Below, piece after piece: positions 11,896 to 24,629 of a DNA stretch of 64,000 nucleotides. Under the pieces are notes generated by a model. The model did no database searches, was not told where the DNA came from, and saw only the letters and a program-made list of their open reading frames with translations. Numbering within the stretch: the stretch's first letter is position 1; every line of letters begins with the position of its first letter. Position numbers and translations under genes: made by a program. This DNA comes from Tomitella fengzijianii (GTDB lineage: Bacteria > Actinomycetota > Actinomycetes > Mycobacteriales > Mycobacteriaceae): assembly GCF_007559025.1 (NCBI RefSeq), contig NZ_CP041765.1:1-64000 (forward strand). Direction: 5' to 3'.

Positions 11896-14400
11896 TCACG
11901 TGCGTGCAACAGGGAAGTCGGGCATGCCCACGAGCACCGGCACCTTGCGCGGGCCCGATTCGTCGAACGCGACGGTGGGATCCGGCTCGCCGGGCGCGTT
12001 GACGAAGGACACGAATCGCTCGAGGGTGCCGGGGTCGTCGAGCACGGCGGCCCACTCGTCGCGGTACCCGGCGACGTGCGCCTCCATCGCCGCCTCCAGC
12101 CCCGCGGCGATCCCCAGGGCGTCCTCGCACACCACTTGCCGCACGTGCTCCAGGCCGCCGTCGATCTCGTCGAGCCAGCGGGCGGTGCGCTGGAGCCGGT
12201 CCGCCGTGCGGATGTAGAACATCAGGAAGCGGTCGATGCAGCGGACCAGCGCGTCGTCGTCGAGTCCGCCGGCGAGCTGCTGCGCGTGGGCCGGCGTCTG
12301 CCCGCCGTTGCCGCCCACGTAGAGGTTCCATCCGTTCTCCGTGGCGATCACCCCCACGTCCTTTGATCGGGCCTCCGCGCATTCGCGCGCGCACCCGGAT
12401 ACCCCCAGCTTGAGCTTGTGCGGCGATCGCAGTCCCCGATACCGCAGTTCCAGGCGCACGGCCATCGACATGGAATCCTGTACGCCGTACCGGCACCAGG
12501 AGGATCCCACGCAGCTCTTGGCGGTGCGCAGCGACTTGCCGTAGGCGTGGCCGGACTCCATCCCGGCGTCTACCAGCCGGCGCCAGATCTGTGGGAGCTG
12601 CTCCACCCGTGCGCCGAAGAGGTCGATGCGCTGGCCGCCGGTCACCTTGGTGTACAGGTCGAAATCGCGGGCCACTTCGCCGATGACGATCAGCTGTTCG
12701 GGCGTGCACTCGCCGCCCGGCATGCGCGGGACGACGGAGTACGTGCCGTTCTTCTGCAGGTTCGCCAGGAAGTGGTCGTTCGTGTCCTGCAACGCCGCCT
12801 GCTCCGCGTCGAGGATGTGGTCGGAGGAGGTGGAGGCCAGGATCGACGCCACGACCGGCTTGCAGATCTCGCATCCGGCGCCGCGGCCGTACCGTGCTAG
12901 CAGTGCGGAGAATGTTCGCGTGCGAGTGGCTCGGACGATCTCGAACAGCTCGGCGCGAGAGATGTCGAAGTGCTCGCACAGCGCCTTCGGCAGTGCGACG
13001 CCGGACGACGTGAGGAGCTGCTTGACCGCGGGAAGGCAGCCGCCGCAGGTCGACCCCGCCCCCGTGCGTGCAGTGACCGCGGCAAGGTCGCAGGCGCCGT
13101 CCGCGATGGCCGCGGAGATGCGCCCTTTGGTCACGGCGTTGCACGAGCAGATCTCGGCGTCGTCCGGGAGCGAGCCCGCCCCCGCCGTCGACGCGGCCGG
13201 CGAGATCAGCGCGGCCGCGTCGTCGGGAAGCGGCGATCCGACCAGTGGGCGGAGGGTGGTGTAGGCGGTGGCGTCGCCGACGAGGATTCCGCCGAGCAGG
13301 GTCGACGCGTCGTCCGAGACCACCAGCTTGGCGTAGGTGCGCTTGGCCGCATCGGACAGCACCACCTCGAGCGCCCCGTCGCCGATGCCGTGCGCGTCGC
13401 CGAAGCTCGCCACGTCGACCCCCAGCAGCTTGAGCTTGGTCGAGGTGTCCGCCCCCGGGAACACGCCGTCGCCGCCGAGGAGCCGGTCGACCACCACGTC
13501 GGCGGTGGCGTAACCGGGCGCGACGAGGCCGTAGCAGGTGCCCTCGACCGCCGCGCATTCGCCGACGGCGTACACCCCGGGGGCGCTCGTCCGCATCGCG
13601 AGGTCGGTCTCGATGCCCCCGCGTGGCGCGAGGGTGAGTCCGGCCTCGCCGGCCAGCGCGTCCCGCGGCCGGATTCCGGTGGCGAACACCACCAGAGTGG
13701 CGTCGAGCACAGTGCCGCCGGACAGGTGCACCGCCAGCCGGCCGCCGGCGGGCTCGATCTCCTCGGTGCCCAGGCCGGTGTGCGCGTGCAGGCCGAGCTC
13801 GGAGACGAGACGGCCCAGCAGCGCGCCGCCGCCGGCATCGACCTGCGCGGATAGTAGCCGATCGCCCCGTTCGACGATGTGCGGGACGAGGCCGAGCGAG
13901 CGAAGCGCATCGGCCGCCTCCAGGCCCAGCAGGCCGCCGCCCACGACCACCGCCTGCTCGCCGCCGTGGCCCTCGGTGGCGGCGCGGATCGCGTCGAGGT
14001 CGTCGATTGTGCGGTAGACGAAGCAGCCGGGCAGGTCGTTGCCGGGGATCGGCGGACGGAACGCGTGCGACCCGGTGGCGAACACCAGCGCGTCGTACGT
14101 GTGGATAGCCCCGGACGCGGAGCGCACCGAGCGGGCGGCGGTGTCGACGGTGGTGGCGGCGTCGCCCACGTGCAGGTCCACCAGGGGGTCGTCGGCGAAG
14201 TCGTTGCCCTCGAGCGCCAGCGGGCCCGGGTCCCACCCGCCGACGTAGGACGACAGGCCGACGCGGTCGTAGGCGGCCCACGGCTCCTCGCAGAGCACGG
14301 TCACCGACCAGGCTCCAGCCTCGTCCCGCCGGCGCAGGTTCTGGACCAGTCGGTGCCCCACCATCCCGTGGCCGATCACGACCAGTGTCTTCGCGCTCAT
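11896..14400 (-). CDS. nirB: Nitrite reductase (NADH) large subunit NirB
   Basis: This enzyme reduces nitrite to ammonium with NAD(P)H, FAD, iron-sulfur clusters and siroheme. Its 834 residues match the family. In order they show an FAD/NAD domain (GHGMVG near residue 11), an NAD site (VVGGGLLGLEAADAL), a BFD-type [2Fe-2S] segment with EICSCNAVTKGRI and TCGGCLPAV, and a siroheme/[4Fe-4S] reductase part with SSWCRYGVQDS and VSGCARECAEARSKD carrying the cluster cysteines. The start codon overlaps the stop of the upstream gene (ATGA), so the operon is translationally coupled. Confidence 0.95.
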   Translation of the reverse strand: MSAKTLVVIGHGMVGHRLVQNLRRRDEAGAWSVTVLCEEPWAAYDRVGLSSYVGGWDPGPLALEGNDFADDPLVDLHVGDAATTVDTAARSVRSASGAIHTYDALVFATGSHAFRPPIPGNDLPGCFVYRTIDDLDAIRAATEGHGGEQAVVVGGGLLGLEAADALRSLGLVPHIVERGDRLLSAQVDAGGGALLGRLVSELGLHAHTGLGTEEIEPAGGRLAVHLSGGTVLDATLVVFATGIRPRDALAGEAGLTLAPRGGIETDLAMRTSAPGVYAVGECAAVEGTCYGLVAPGYATADVVVDRLLGGDGVFPGADTSTKLKLLGVDVASFGDAHGIGDGALEVVLSDAAKRTYAKLVVSDDASTLLGGILVGDATAYTTLRPLVGSPLPDDAAALISPAASTAGAGSLPDDAEICSCNAVTKGRISAAIADGACDLAAVTARTGAGSTCGGCLPAVKQLLTSSGVALPKALCEHFDISRAELFEIVRATRTRTFSALLARYGRGAGCEICKPVVASILASTSSDHILDAEQAALQDTNDHFLANLQKNGTYSVVPRMPGGECTPEQLIVIGEVARDFDLYTKVTGGQRIDLFGARVEQLPQIWRRLVDAGMESGHAYGKSLRTAKSCVGSSWCRYGVQDSMSMAVRLELRYRGLRSPHKLKLGVSGCARECAEARSKDVGVIATENGWNLYVGGNGGQTPAHAQQLAGGLDDDALVRCIDRFLMFYIRTADRLQRTARWLDEIDGGLEHVRQVVCEDALGIAAGLEAAMEAHVAGYRDEWAAVLDDPGTLERFVSFVNAPGEPDPTVAFDESGPRKVPVLVGMPDFPVART

Positions 14401-15947
14401 GCGGCGTCTCCCTCCGTTGCGTTTCCGTTCCGTCTGTCCGGAGCGCCTTCATCCGCCGGACCTGTCCGCCCGCGCGTGTTCCAGAGCCCGCACAGGCCGG
14501 CGACCGCATCGCGGCATCCGCCGCACCCGGTCCCGGCGCGGGTTGAACGTGCGATCGCTTCGCTCGTCGTGGCCCCACCCCGCCACGCCTCGGCGATCCG
14601 GCCGCGGGTCACCGAATTGCAGCGGCACACCACCGCTCCGGGGCCCGCGTCCTCCGGAAGCGCGGCGCCCCCGGCGGGCGCGCGTCCGACGAGCAATGAC
14701 ATCCGGTCGGACGGAACCGGACCGCGCGAGTCGAACAGCTGCGTGAACGCCCCGGCCACGCCGGGATTGCCGAGCGAGAGGGCACCGACGAGCCGCCCGG
14801 CGCGGACGACGGCCTTGGCGTAGCGCCCGCGCGCCGGATCCGCGAGAGTGAGCACCTCGTGCAGTTCGTCGTGGCCGGAGACGTCGACGCGGCCCATGGC
14901 GACGAGGTCGATGTCGTGCGCCTTGAGCCGCGTGACCTGCGCGCTGCCGGAGTAGCGGGCGCCGCCGGCGCCGCACAGCCGCCCGGCGAGAACGGAGGTC
15001 TGTTCCCACGCCGGTTGGACCAGCCCGTAGACCACTCCGCGGTGCTCGCAGCAGTCGCCCGCCGCCGACACGTGCGGCGCGCTGGTGCGCATGGCGTCGT
15101 CGACGATGATCCCGTCCGCTACGTCGATGCCGGCGGTGCGAGCGAGATCGGTGCGGGGACCGGTGCCGGCGGCGAGGATCAGCAGATCGGTGGCGATGCG
15201 CGACCCGTCGTCGAGTACGAGCTCCGCGCCGGTATTCGCGCCGGGCCGGCGGAACTCGGCGGCGCGCCGGCCGACGACCAGGCGGGCGCCGAGCCCCCGG
15301 ACCGAACGGGCGAGGACGGCGCCCCCGTCGGGATCGAGCTGGCGGTCCATCGGGTAGTCCTGCGGGTGCACCAGCGTCACGGACGCGCCGCGCATCAGCG
15401 CGCCGCGTGCCGCCTCGATCCCCAGGAGTCCGGCGCCGACGATCGTCACGGACGCCCCCGGGCGCGCGGCAGCGGCGATCGCGTCGCAGTCGTCCAGGGT
15501 CCGGAACGCAGCGACGCCCGGCCCCGGTGCGCCGTCGTCGCGATAGGCGCCGTCGATGTGCGGACGCTTCGGAGTGCTTCCCGTCGCCAGGACCAGCTCG
15601 TCGTAGGCCACCGGCGGGTGCCCGCCGTCCAGACCGAGGGTCCTGCGGGCGACGTCGATGCCCGTCGCGCGGACTCCGGTGCGCACGGCGACACGATCCC
15701 CGGGGCCCCAGGCGCCGGTGCGCATGCGCGTCTGGTCGGCGCCGATGCTGCCGGCGAGCACGTTGGTCAGCAGGATCCGGTTGTACGCGGGATGCGGCTC
15801 GTCGCCGATGACGGTGATGCGCACCCGCGCGCCGCGCGGATCGTGGGCGCGGATCTGCTCGACGAGCCGGGTCCCGGCCATGCCGTTGCCCACCACCACG
15901 ACGTGAATGGGATCCGGATCCCCTACGGCAGTGCGTAATACGGTCAT
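14397..15947 (-). CDS. FAD/NAD-dependent oxidoreductase with BFD [2Fe-2S] domain, probable electron donor to nitrate reductase
   Basis: This 516-residue NasB/NirB-N-like flavoprotein has an N-terminal FAD site (VVVVGNGMAGTRLVEQ), an NAD-binding site (VTIVGAGLLGIEAARGAL), a reductase C-domain, and a C-terminal BFD-like cluster motif (VVCRCNSVTRGRI then GTGCGGCRDAV). It lacks the siroheme half of NirB, so it most likely passes NADH electrons to the molybdenum nitrate reductase encoded just upstream; that partner is inferred from position. ATG 15947 overlaps the stop of the upstream gene by 4 bp and is preferred to an earlier in-frame ATG at 15974. Confidence 0.85.
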   Translation of the reverse strand: MTVLRTAVGDPDPIHVVVVGNGMAGTRLVEQIRAHDPRGARVRITVIGDEPHPAYNRILLTNVLAGSIGADQTRMRTGAWGPGDRVAVRTGVRATGIDVARRTLGLDGGHPPVAYDELVLATGSTPKRPHIDGAYRDDGAPGPGVAAFRTLDDCDAIAAAARPGASVTIVGAGLLGIEAARGALMRGASVTLVHPQDYPMDRQLDPDGGAVLARSVRGLGARLVVGRRAAEFRRPGANTGAELVLDDGSRIATDLLILAAGTGPRTDLARTAGIDVADGIIVDDAMRTSAPHVSAAGDCCEHRGVVYGLVQPAWEQTSVLAGRLCGAGGARYSGSAQVTRLKAHDIDLVAMGRVDVSGHDELHEVLTLADPARGRYAKAVVRAGRLVGALSLGNPGVAGAFTQLFDSRGPVPSDRMSLLVGRAPAGGAALPEDAGPGAVVCRCNSVTRGRIAEAWRGGATTSEAIARSTRAGTGCGGCRDAVAGLCGLWNTRGRTGPADEGAPDRRNGNATEGDAA

Positions 15948-18031
15948 TCGGCGGCCTCCAATCGCACTGCGCACACCTTGAACTCGGGCATGCGGCTGGT
16001 CGGATCGAGCAAGGGGTTGGTCAGCAGGTTGGCGCGGCCGCGGCCCGGGAAGTGGAAGGGGACGAACACGGTGTCGGTGCGCATCGCATCGTCGACGCGC
16101 ACCCGGGCCGTCATGGCGCCGCGGCGGCCGACCACGCGCGCCAGCGCCCCGTCACGCACGCCGCTGCGGTCCGCGGTGTCGGGGTGGACCTGCACGAACG
16201 CCTCCCGGGCGACGTCCACGAGCTCGGTGATGCGGCGGGTCTGGGCGCCGGATTGGTACTGGGTGAGGATGCGTCCGGTGGTGGCGTACAGCGGGTGCTC
16301 GTCATCGGTGGCCTCGCCCGGGCCCCGGTGGTCCGCGCCGGCGAAGCGCGCGCGCCCGTCGCCGGTGGCGAAGCGGTCGAGGAACAGGCGGGGAGTGCCG
16401 GTGTGGTTCTCGGCGGGGCAGGGCCAGTGCAGCGCCTCGCCCCGTTCGAGGCGGGAGTAGCTGATGCCCGCGTAGTCGGCGGCGCCGCCGGAGGAGGCGC
16501 GGCGCAGCTCGTCGAACACCGCCCGTGGCTCGGTGGGGAACATCTCCGCAGGCCGGCCCAACCGCACCGCGAGGTCCGCGAGCACCCGCAGCTCGCTGCG
16601 GGCGCCGGGCGGCGGGGATACGGCGCGGCGGCGGCGCAGCACCCGGCCCTCGAGGCTGGTCGTGGTGCCGTCCTCCTCGGCCCACTGGAGCACCGGCAGC
16701 ACGACGTCGGCCATCGCGGCGGTCTCGGACAGGACGAAGTCGCTGACCACCAGCAGGTCCAGCGAGCGCAGGCGCTCGACCACGTGTGCGGACCGGGGGG
16801 CGGAAACGGCGGGGTTTGCGCCGTGCACCAGCAGCGCGCGAACGCCACGGTCCATGCCCGCGCGGTCGAACAGCTCGTAAGCGGAGACACCGGGTGCCGG
16901 CAGCGACGATGCGGGCACTCCCCACACGCGCGCGACGTGGTCGCGGTCCAGCGCATCGGACAGGCGCCGGTAGCCGGGGAGCTGGTCGGCCTTCTGCCCG
17001 TGCTCGCGGCCGCCCTGGCCGTTTCCCTGCCCGGTGACGGTGCCGTAGCCGCGGCCCCGCCGCCCCGGGAGCCCCATGGCCAGGGCGAGGTCGATGACGG
17101 CGGACACGGTGTCCGTCCCGTGCGCGTGCTGCTCGGCCCCGCGGCCGGTGAGGACGTAGGCGCCGGTGCCCGCGTCGCGTGAACGGGCGAGGATCCGCAC
17201 GGCGCGGCGCAGTGCGTCGGCGGACACGCCGGTCACCGTCTCGACGCGGTGGGGCCACCACCGGGCGGCCGCCGACCAGGCGTCGTCGAAGCCGCGGGTG
17301 CGCGCGTCGATGAACGCGTGGTCGATGTACCCCTCGGTGACCGCGATGTGGAGCATGCCCAGAGCGAGGGCGGCGTCGGTGCCCGGTGCGAGGGGCAGAT
17401 GGATTCCGCCGGACTCCTCCGCCGCCGCGGCAGTGGGGGTGCGGCGCGGGTCGACGACGACGAGCCCGCCCGCGGCGGCGGCGCACCGCAGGTGCCCCAG
17501 CAGCGGCGGCATCGTCTCGGCGATGTTCGCGCCGAACAGGATGATCGCCCGCGCATCCGTCAGGTCGGACACCGGGAACGGGAGCCCGCGGTCGATCCCG
17601 AACGCGCGGGTGGCGGCGGCGGCCGCCGACGACATGCAGAAGCGGCCGTTGTAGTCGATGCTCGCCGTTCCCAGGGCGACGCGGGCGAACTTGCCCAGCA
17701 TGTACGCCTTCTCGTTGGTGAGCCCGCCGCTGCCGTAGACCGCGACCGCGTCCCGCCCGTGCCGCCGCCGGGTCCGCCAGATGCCCTCGGCGACGGCGTC
17801 GAGCGCAATGTTCCAGGTGGCAGGACGCAGAGTGCCCGCGTCGTCCCGGATGAGCGGCGTGCGCAATCTGTCCGGGTGCGCCAGCAACTCCGCGCTGGTC
17901 CAGCCCTTCTGGCAGAGCCCGCCGCGGTTGGTCGGGAAGTCTCGGGCGGTGACCGCGGCGCGGCCCGGCACGTCGCCCGAGACCGTCATCGCGCATTGGA
18001 GCCCGCAGTACGGACAGTGCGTGGCGGTCAT
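15944..18031 (-). CDS. Assimilatory nitrate reductase catalytic subunit (molybdopterin oxidoreductase)
   Basis: This is the molybdenum-cofactor enzyme that reduces nitrate to nitrite, first in the assimilation operon. Its 695 residues start with the [4Fe-4S] motif C6-x2-C9-x3-C13...C40 (HCPYCGLQC and GGLCQKGW). The Mo-bis-MGD fold follows, with YNGRFCMSSAAAA, GANIAETMPP and TGQGNGQGGREHG. The C-terminal molydopterin-binding domain has TGRILTQYQSGAQTRR. It has no twin-arginine signal, so it is cytoplasmic and assimilatory (NasA/NarB type) rather than periplasmic. It begins a chain of 4-bp gene overlaps. Nitrate transporter genes are absent from the window. Confidence 0.93.
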   Translation of the reverse strand: MTATHCPYCGLQCAMTVSGDVPGRAAVTARDFPTNRGGLCQKGWTSAELLAHPDRLRTPLIRDDAGTLRPATWNIALDAVAEGIWRTRRRHGRDAVAVYGSGGLTNEKAYMLGKFARVALGTASIDYNGRFCMSSAAAAATRAFGIDRGLPFPVSDLTDARAIILFGANIAETMPPLLGHLRCAAAAGGLVVVDPRRTPTAAAAEESGGIHLPLAPGTDAALALGMLHIAVTEGYIDHAFIDARTRGFDDAWSAAARWWPHRVETVTGVSADALRRAVRILARSRDAGTGAYVLTGRGAEQHAHGTDTVSAVIDLALAMGLPGRRGRGYGTVTGQGNGQGGREHGQKADQLPGYRRLSDALDRDHVARVWGVPASSLPAPGVSAYELFDRAGMDRGVRALLVHGANPAVSAPRSAHVVERLRSLDLLVVSDFVLSETAAMADVVLPVLQWAEEDGTTTSLEGRVLRRRRAVSPPPGARSELRVLADLAVRLGRPAEMFPTEPRAVFDELRRASSGGAADYAGISYSRLERGEALHWPCPAENHTGTPRLFLDRFATGDGRARFAGADHRGPGEATDDEHPLYATTGRILTQYQSGAQTRRITELVDVAREAFVQVHPDTADRSGVRDGALARVVGRRGAMTARVRVDDAMRTDTVFVPFHFPGRGRANLLTNPLLDPTSRMPEFKVCAVRLEAAE

Positions 18032-18429
18032 GCCCCGGCTCCGTCCATTGCAAGGTGATGGTGGGAAATGTTGGGAGAGAACGGTTTTGACGGCGTTTGC
18101 ATGGATCCTCCCGGCTGGTGGCAGGACCTCAAACTAGCGAGCGCGTATTGCGGTGCGGCTGCTCCGATGTGAACTGATCGTTACGGTCTGCCGGTTCGTG
18201 TTACGGCTGATCGCCCTCGGATCGCGGCGCGGACCCGGCGGCCGGTCTACCGGGGGTTTCGCAGGTTCGACGGCGAACCGGCTCCGATGAGCGGCACGGG
18301 GGACGTGCCGCATCGCCCACTACCAGCGTGGACGGGCGCCCGCCTATAGACTTGAGCGGTTGCGCCAGGTTCACGCATGCCGCGGGACGGCACGGCACGA
18401 CAGGACCGGGCTGGACAGAAGAGGAGCCA
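18032..18429. promoter_or_regulatory. Divergent region between the nitrate operon and gyrA; candidate gyrA promoter
   Basis: This 398-bp gene-free region serves both directions. Toward gyrA, TATAGACT at 18345-18352 looks like a -10 element 78 bp before the ATG, matching the TAGACT near gyrB. AGGAG at 18422-18426 overlaps the gyrA leader. Toward the nitrate operon, a GlnR-like half site is listed separately. The stretch 18200-18330 shows nothing recognisable. Confidence 0.45.
18169..18184 (-). promoter_or_regulatory. Weak GlnR-box-like site upstream of the nitrate operon
   Basis: Read on the minus strand the site is GTAAC-n6-TTCAC, which gives the AC-n9-AC spacing of actinobacterial GlnR operators. 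A second GTAAC lies 18 bp further upstream (18194-18198). It sits about 138 bp before the nitrate reductase start, a reasonable place for nitrogen control. Only one half-site pair fits and the second is imperfect, so this is tentative. Confidence 0.3.
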
Positions 18430-22227
<3,798 letters not shown>

Positions 22228-23244
22228 GTGAGCCCTGACGAGACGCCGGCCCCCCGCCCCGGCTCGGGCGGTACGCCCGAGCGGCCCCGGACTTCCACGA
22301 CGGATCCCGGCCAGGGGCAGGATCCGGCGCAGCGGGCGCGGGCCGAGGAGGCCGAGCGGATGCGGGAGCGCGTGCATCAGCGTGAGATGTCCGAGGAGCA
22401 CGCCAAGCCCGCGGGCGAGCCGAAGAGGGACTCGGGCCCGCAGTCCGGTGCGTCGAAGGGGACGCCCGGTGATGCGAAGGGCGCGGGGGCCGGCGCGCCG
22501 CGGAAGGGGCGCACCATCGCCTCCGCCAGTGCCAGCGTGCCGCGGCGTACCGAGCAGCAGTCGTCCAAGCGGCCCATCATCTCGGGCACCGCGGCCGCGA
22601 AACTGCTGGGCAAGGAGCCGCAGGAGGCCAGGCCCGCGCCGGAGACGACGGACGCACCGACCTCGCGGACATCCGCTTCATCGGCCACCAAGGGCGGTGC
22701 TGCGGCGGCCGGTAGATCCGCGAGCGGGATCGACGGCCCCACGAGCCACATCGACCGATCGAGCCTCGCGGCGACGGAGATGCCGGACCTGGGCAATGTG
22801 CGGCATCCCGCGCCCGTGGACACGAAGCTCGAGCCCGAGTCGCATCAGCGCACGGCGGTCACCGTGGGCAAGCGGCGCGGGCGCGGCCCCCTGCGCGCCT
22901 CCATGCAGCTGCGGTCCATCGACCCCTGGTCGGCCCTCAAGGTGTCGCTGGTGGTCTCCGTGGCGCTGTTCCTGGTATGGATGGTGGCGGTCGCCATCAT
23001 CTACGTGGTGCTCGACGGCATGGGCGTGTGGGACCGGCTCAACAGCGGTGTGTCCGACATCATCTCCACCGAAGAGAGTAGCTCCGCGCTAGTCGGGCCG
23101 GGGCAGGTCTTCGGCGTGGCGGCGATCCTCGGGATCATCAACATCGTGCTGCTGACGGCGCTGAGCACGCTCGGCGCCTTCATCTACAACATGTCCTCGG
23201 AGATGGTGGGCGGCGTCGAAGTGACGTTGGCCGACCGGGACTGA
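22228..23244 (+). CDS. DUF3566 membrane protein (Rv0007-like)
   Basis: This 338-residue protein equals M. tuberculosis Rv0007 in position and type. About 225 residues of Pro/Ala/Glu-rich, probably disordered cytoplasmic sequence precede a DUF3566 domain starting at [18 protein letters not shown]. Two transmembrane helices are visible (about 235-262 and 298-322). The GTG start follows the gyrA stop with no gap, so translation is probably coupled. Its function is unknown; in mycobacteria the neighbourhood is linked to cell-wall and division genes, but nothing here proves this. Confidence 0.88.
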   Translation: MSPDETPAPRPGSGGTPERPRTSTTDPGQGQDPAQRARAEEAERMRERVHQREMSEEHAKPAGEPKRDSGPQSGASKGTPGDAKGAGAGAPRKGRTIASASASVPRRTEQQSSKRPIISGTAAAKLLGKEPQEARPAPETTDAPTSRTSASSATKGGAAAAGRSASGIDGPTSHIDRSSLAATEMPDLGNVRHPAPVDTKLEPESHQRTAVTVGKRRGRGPLRASMQLRSIDPWSALKVSLVVSVALFLVWMVAVAIIYVVLDGMGVWDRLNSGVSDIISTEESSSALVGPGQVFGVAAILGIINIVLLTALSTLGAFIYNMSSEMVGGVEVTLADRD

Positions 23245-23331
23245 GCGGGTGTGTGACCTGCGCGAACGCGGGATGCCGGCCACCGATTTGGGAACCGGCG
23301 AAGGCGTACGGTAGTGTCTGGATTCGTTCGA

Positions 23332-23405
23332 GGGCCTATAGCTCAGGCGGTTAGAGCGCTTCGCTGATAACGAAGAGGTCGGAGGTTCAAGTCCTCCTAG
23401 GCCCA
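23332..23405 (+). tRNA. tRNA-Ile (GAT)
   Basis: This is a 74-nt cloverleaf: acceptor GGGCCTA (23332-23338) pairs with TAGGCCC (23398-23404), with discriminator A at 23405. The anticodon loop is CTGATAA (anticodon GAT) and the T-loop is GGTTCAAGTCC. The 3' CCA is not encoded. A promoter is plausible: TTGGGA (23288-23293), an 18-bp spacer, then TAGTGT (23312-23317). It lies after DUF3566 as in mycobacteria. Confidence 0.97.
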
Positions 23406-23434
23406 CCCTCGGCGCCGACGAAGGGACACCGGTC

Positions 23435-23530
23435 GTGCGGTTTCTCCTCCCCGCCGGTGCTGTGGTCGCAGCCGTCGTCGGCTACGTCGTGTTCCTCCGC
23501 GATCGACGGGAAACCTGGCACCGGCTGTAG
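23435..23530 (+). CDS. Small membrane protein, DLW-39-like
   Basis: This is a 31-residue ORF between tRNA-Ile and tRNA-Ala. It starts at GTG 23435 with AAGGGA about ten bases upstream. It reads MRFLLPAGAVVAAVVGYVV and then a charged tail FLRDRRETWHRL: one hydrophobic helix and a basic end. Size, place and layout recall the DLW-39 family of short actinobacterial proteins found beside these tRNAs, but the DLW motif itself is not clear (ETW instead). The tag is therefore by position and shape. The last bases overlap the TAGACT that may serve tRNA-Ala. Confidence 0.5.
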   Translation: MRFLLPAGAVVAAVVGYVVFLRDRRETWHRL

Positions 23531-23561
23531 ACTGTGCCGGATCACGTGACGGCACACCCAC

Positions 23562-23634
23562 GGGGACTTAGCTCAGTTGGTAGAGCGGTAGCTTTGCAAG
23601 CTTCAGGTCAGGGGTTCGATTCCCCTAGTCTCCA
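23562..23634 (+). tRNA. tRNA-Ala (TGC)
   Basis: This is a 73-nt cloverleaf: acceptor GGGGACT (23562-23568) pairs with AGTCTCC (23627-23633, one G-U pair), with discriminator A at 23634. The anticodon loop is TTTGCAA (TGC). The D-arm AGCTCAGTTGGTAGAGC and the T-loop GGTTCGATTCC are standard. An encoded CCA follows at 23635-23637. TAGACT at 23528-23533 is a likely -10 element. Confidence 0.97.
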
Positions 23635-23765
23635 CCACGGCACTGCACGGAATGGTGCCCTGCGGTTCGGCGCTGAGCGCCACGCTCGTCGGCGGCTCGA
23701 GCAGTTCGACGGGCGGGCTTCCCTTCGCTGATGGATCGAGTCGGCCGGCGCCCGGGGTCCCCGGG

Positions 23766-24629
23766 TCATCTGCCAGCCTGCTGCGAGTAGAACTCTGCGA
23801 GGTGGCGGCTGCCCGCTGGGGTGCCGACGCAATCATGGAGCATGCTCCAGGTGGCGAAGGCCGCGGAGTCGGCGAGGCGCGAATTGAACACGCCTGCCAG
23901 CCGCAGTACGGGCGGGACGATTTGCGGCGGTATCCGCACGGTCCTCGTCTTCTTGCCAAGGGCCGTGAACGCGGCCTCTGCCAGGCCGGCCCAGGTGAAG
24001 ACGTCGGGCCCACCCACGTCCCACGTGCCGTTCTCTCCCGCTTCGGCGCGGTCGACTATGTAGGACGCCAGGTCTGCGCCATGGATCGGATTGATCCGCC
24101 CCGCAGGGCGCAGGATCGGTACGACGCCGCGGCGCGCCGCCGAGAACATCTCCATCATGTCGGAGAAGTACCCGGTGGGGTTGATGCGCTGCGACACGAT
24201 GGGGGCGAGGTCGAGGGTCTGCGCGAATGCGGTCTTCGCCCTCGTGATGCGAGCGGGGCACTGCTCGCCGTCGATCACATTCACGTAACTGAACGATGTT
24301 GCGCCGTGCTTGATCGCGGAGCGCAGGACGGCGAGATTGGCGAGGTTGTCGACGGTCCACGGGTCGGCGTTCTGCCGCGTCACGCCGAGGGCGGAGATGA
24401 CGTGGTCTGTGCCCTCGGCGATGCCGTCGGTGATCACAGGGTCGGTGATTTCGCCGACGATGAGTTCGGTCGTCGATCCCCCAAGCGGGGGAGCATCCCA
24501 GGGCCCGGGCCTTTCCGCACGGTAGCGATCGCGGGTGATGGCCCGCACATGGTGTCCGCGTGCCTGGAGCTCGGCAACGATATGGCGGCCGAGGTATCCC
24601 GTGGCGCCAATGACGAGTGTGGTGGCCAT
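23766..24629 (-). CDS. NAD(P)-binding NmrA/SDR-like protein
   Basis: This is a 287-residue atypical short-chain dehydrogenase with an N-terminal Rossmann motif GATGYLGRH (residues 8-16). The YxxxK catalytic motif of classical SDRs is not evident, which fits the NmrA/NAD(P)H-sensor or sugar-epimerase-like branch (SALGVTR, INPTGYFSDM, RINPIHGADLA). The substrate is unknown. It is transcribed divergently from the DUF427-thioesterase gene; a perfect palindrome at 24837-24850 lies in the shared promoter region. Confidence 0.8.
   Translation of the reverse strand: MATTLVIGATGYLGRHIVAELQARGHHVRAITRDRYRAERPGPWDAPPLGGSTTELIVGEITDPVITDGIAEGTDHVISALGVTRQNADPWTVDNLANLAVLRSAIKHGATSFSYVNVIDGEQCPARITRAKTAFAQTLDLAPIVSQRINPTGYFSDMMEMFSAARRGVVPILRPAGRINPIHGADLASYIVDRAEAGENGTWDVGGPDVFTWAGLAEAAFTALGKKTRTVRIPPQIVPPVLRLAGVFNSRLADSAAFATWSMLHDCVGTPAGSRHLAEFYSQQAGR

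Noticed and set aside
11756-14578. 940-codon minus-strand frame overlapping nirB
   Set aside because: Same strand but a different frame from nirB; its sequence is Arg/Pro-rich shadow, and nirB has all cofactor motifs.
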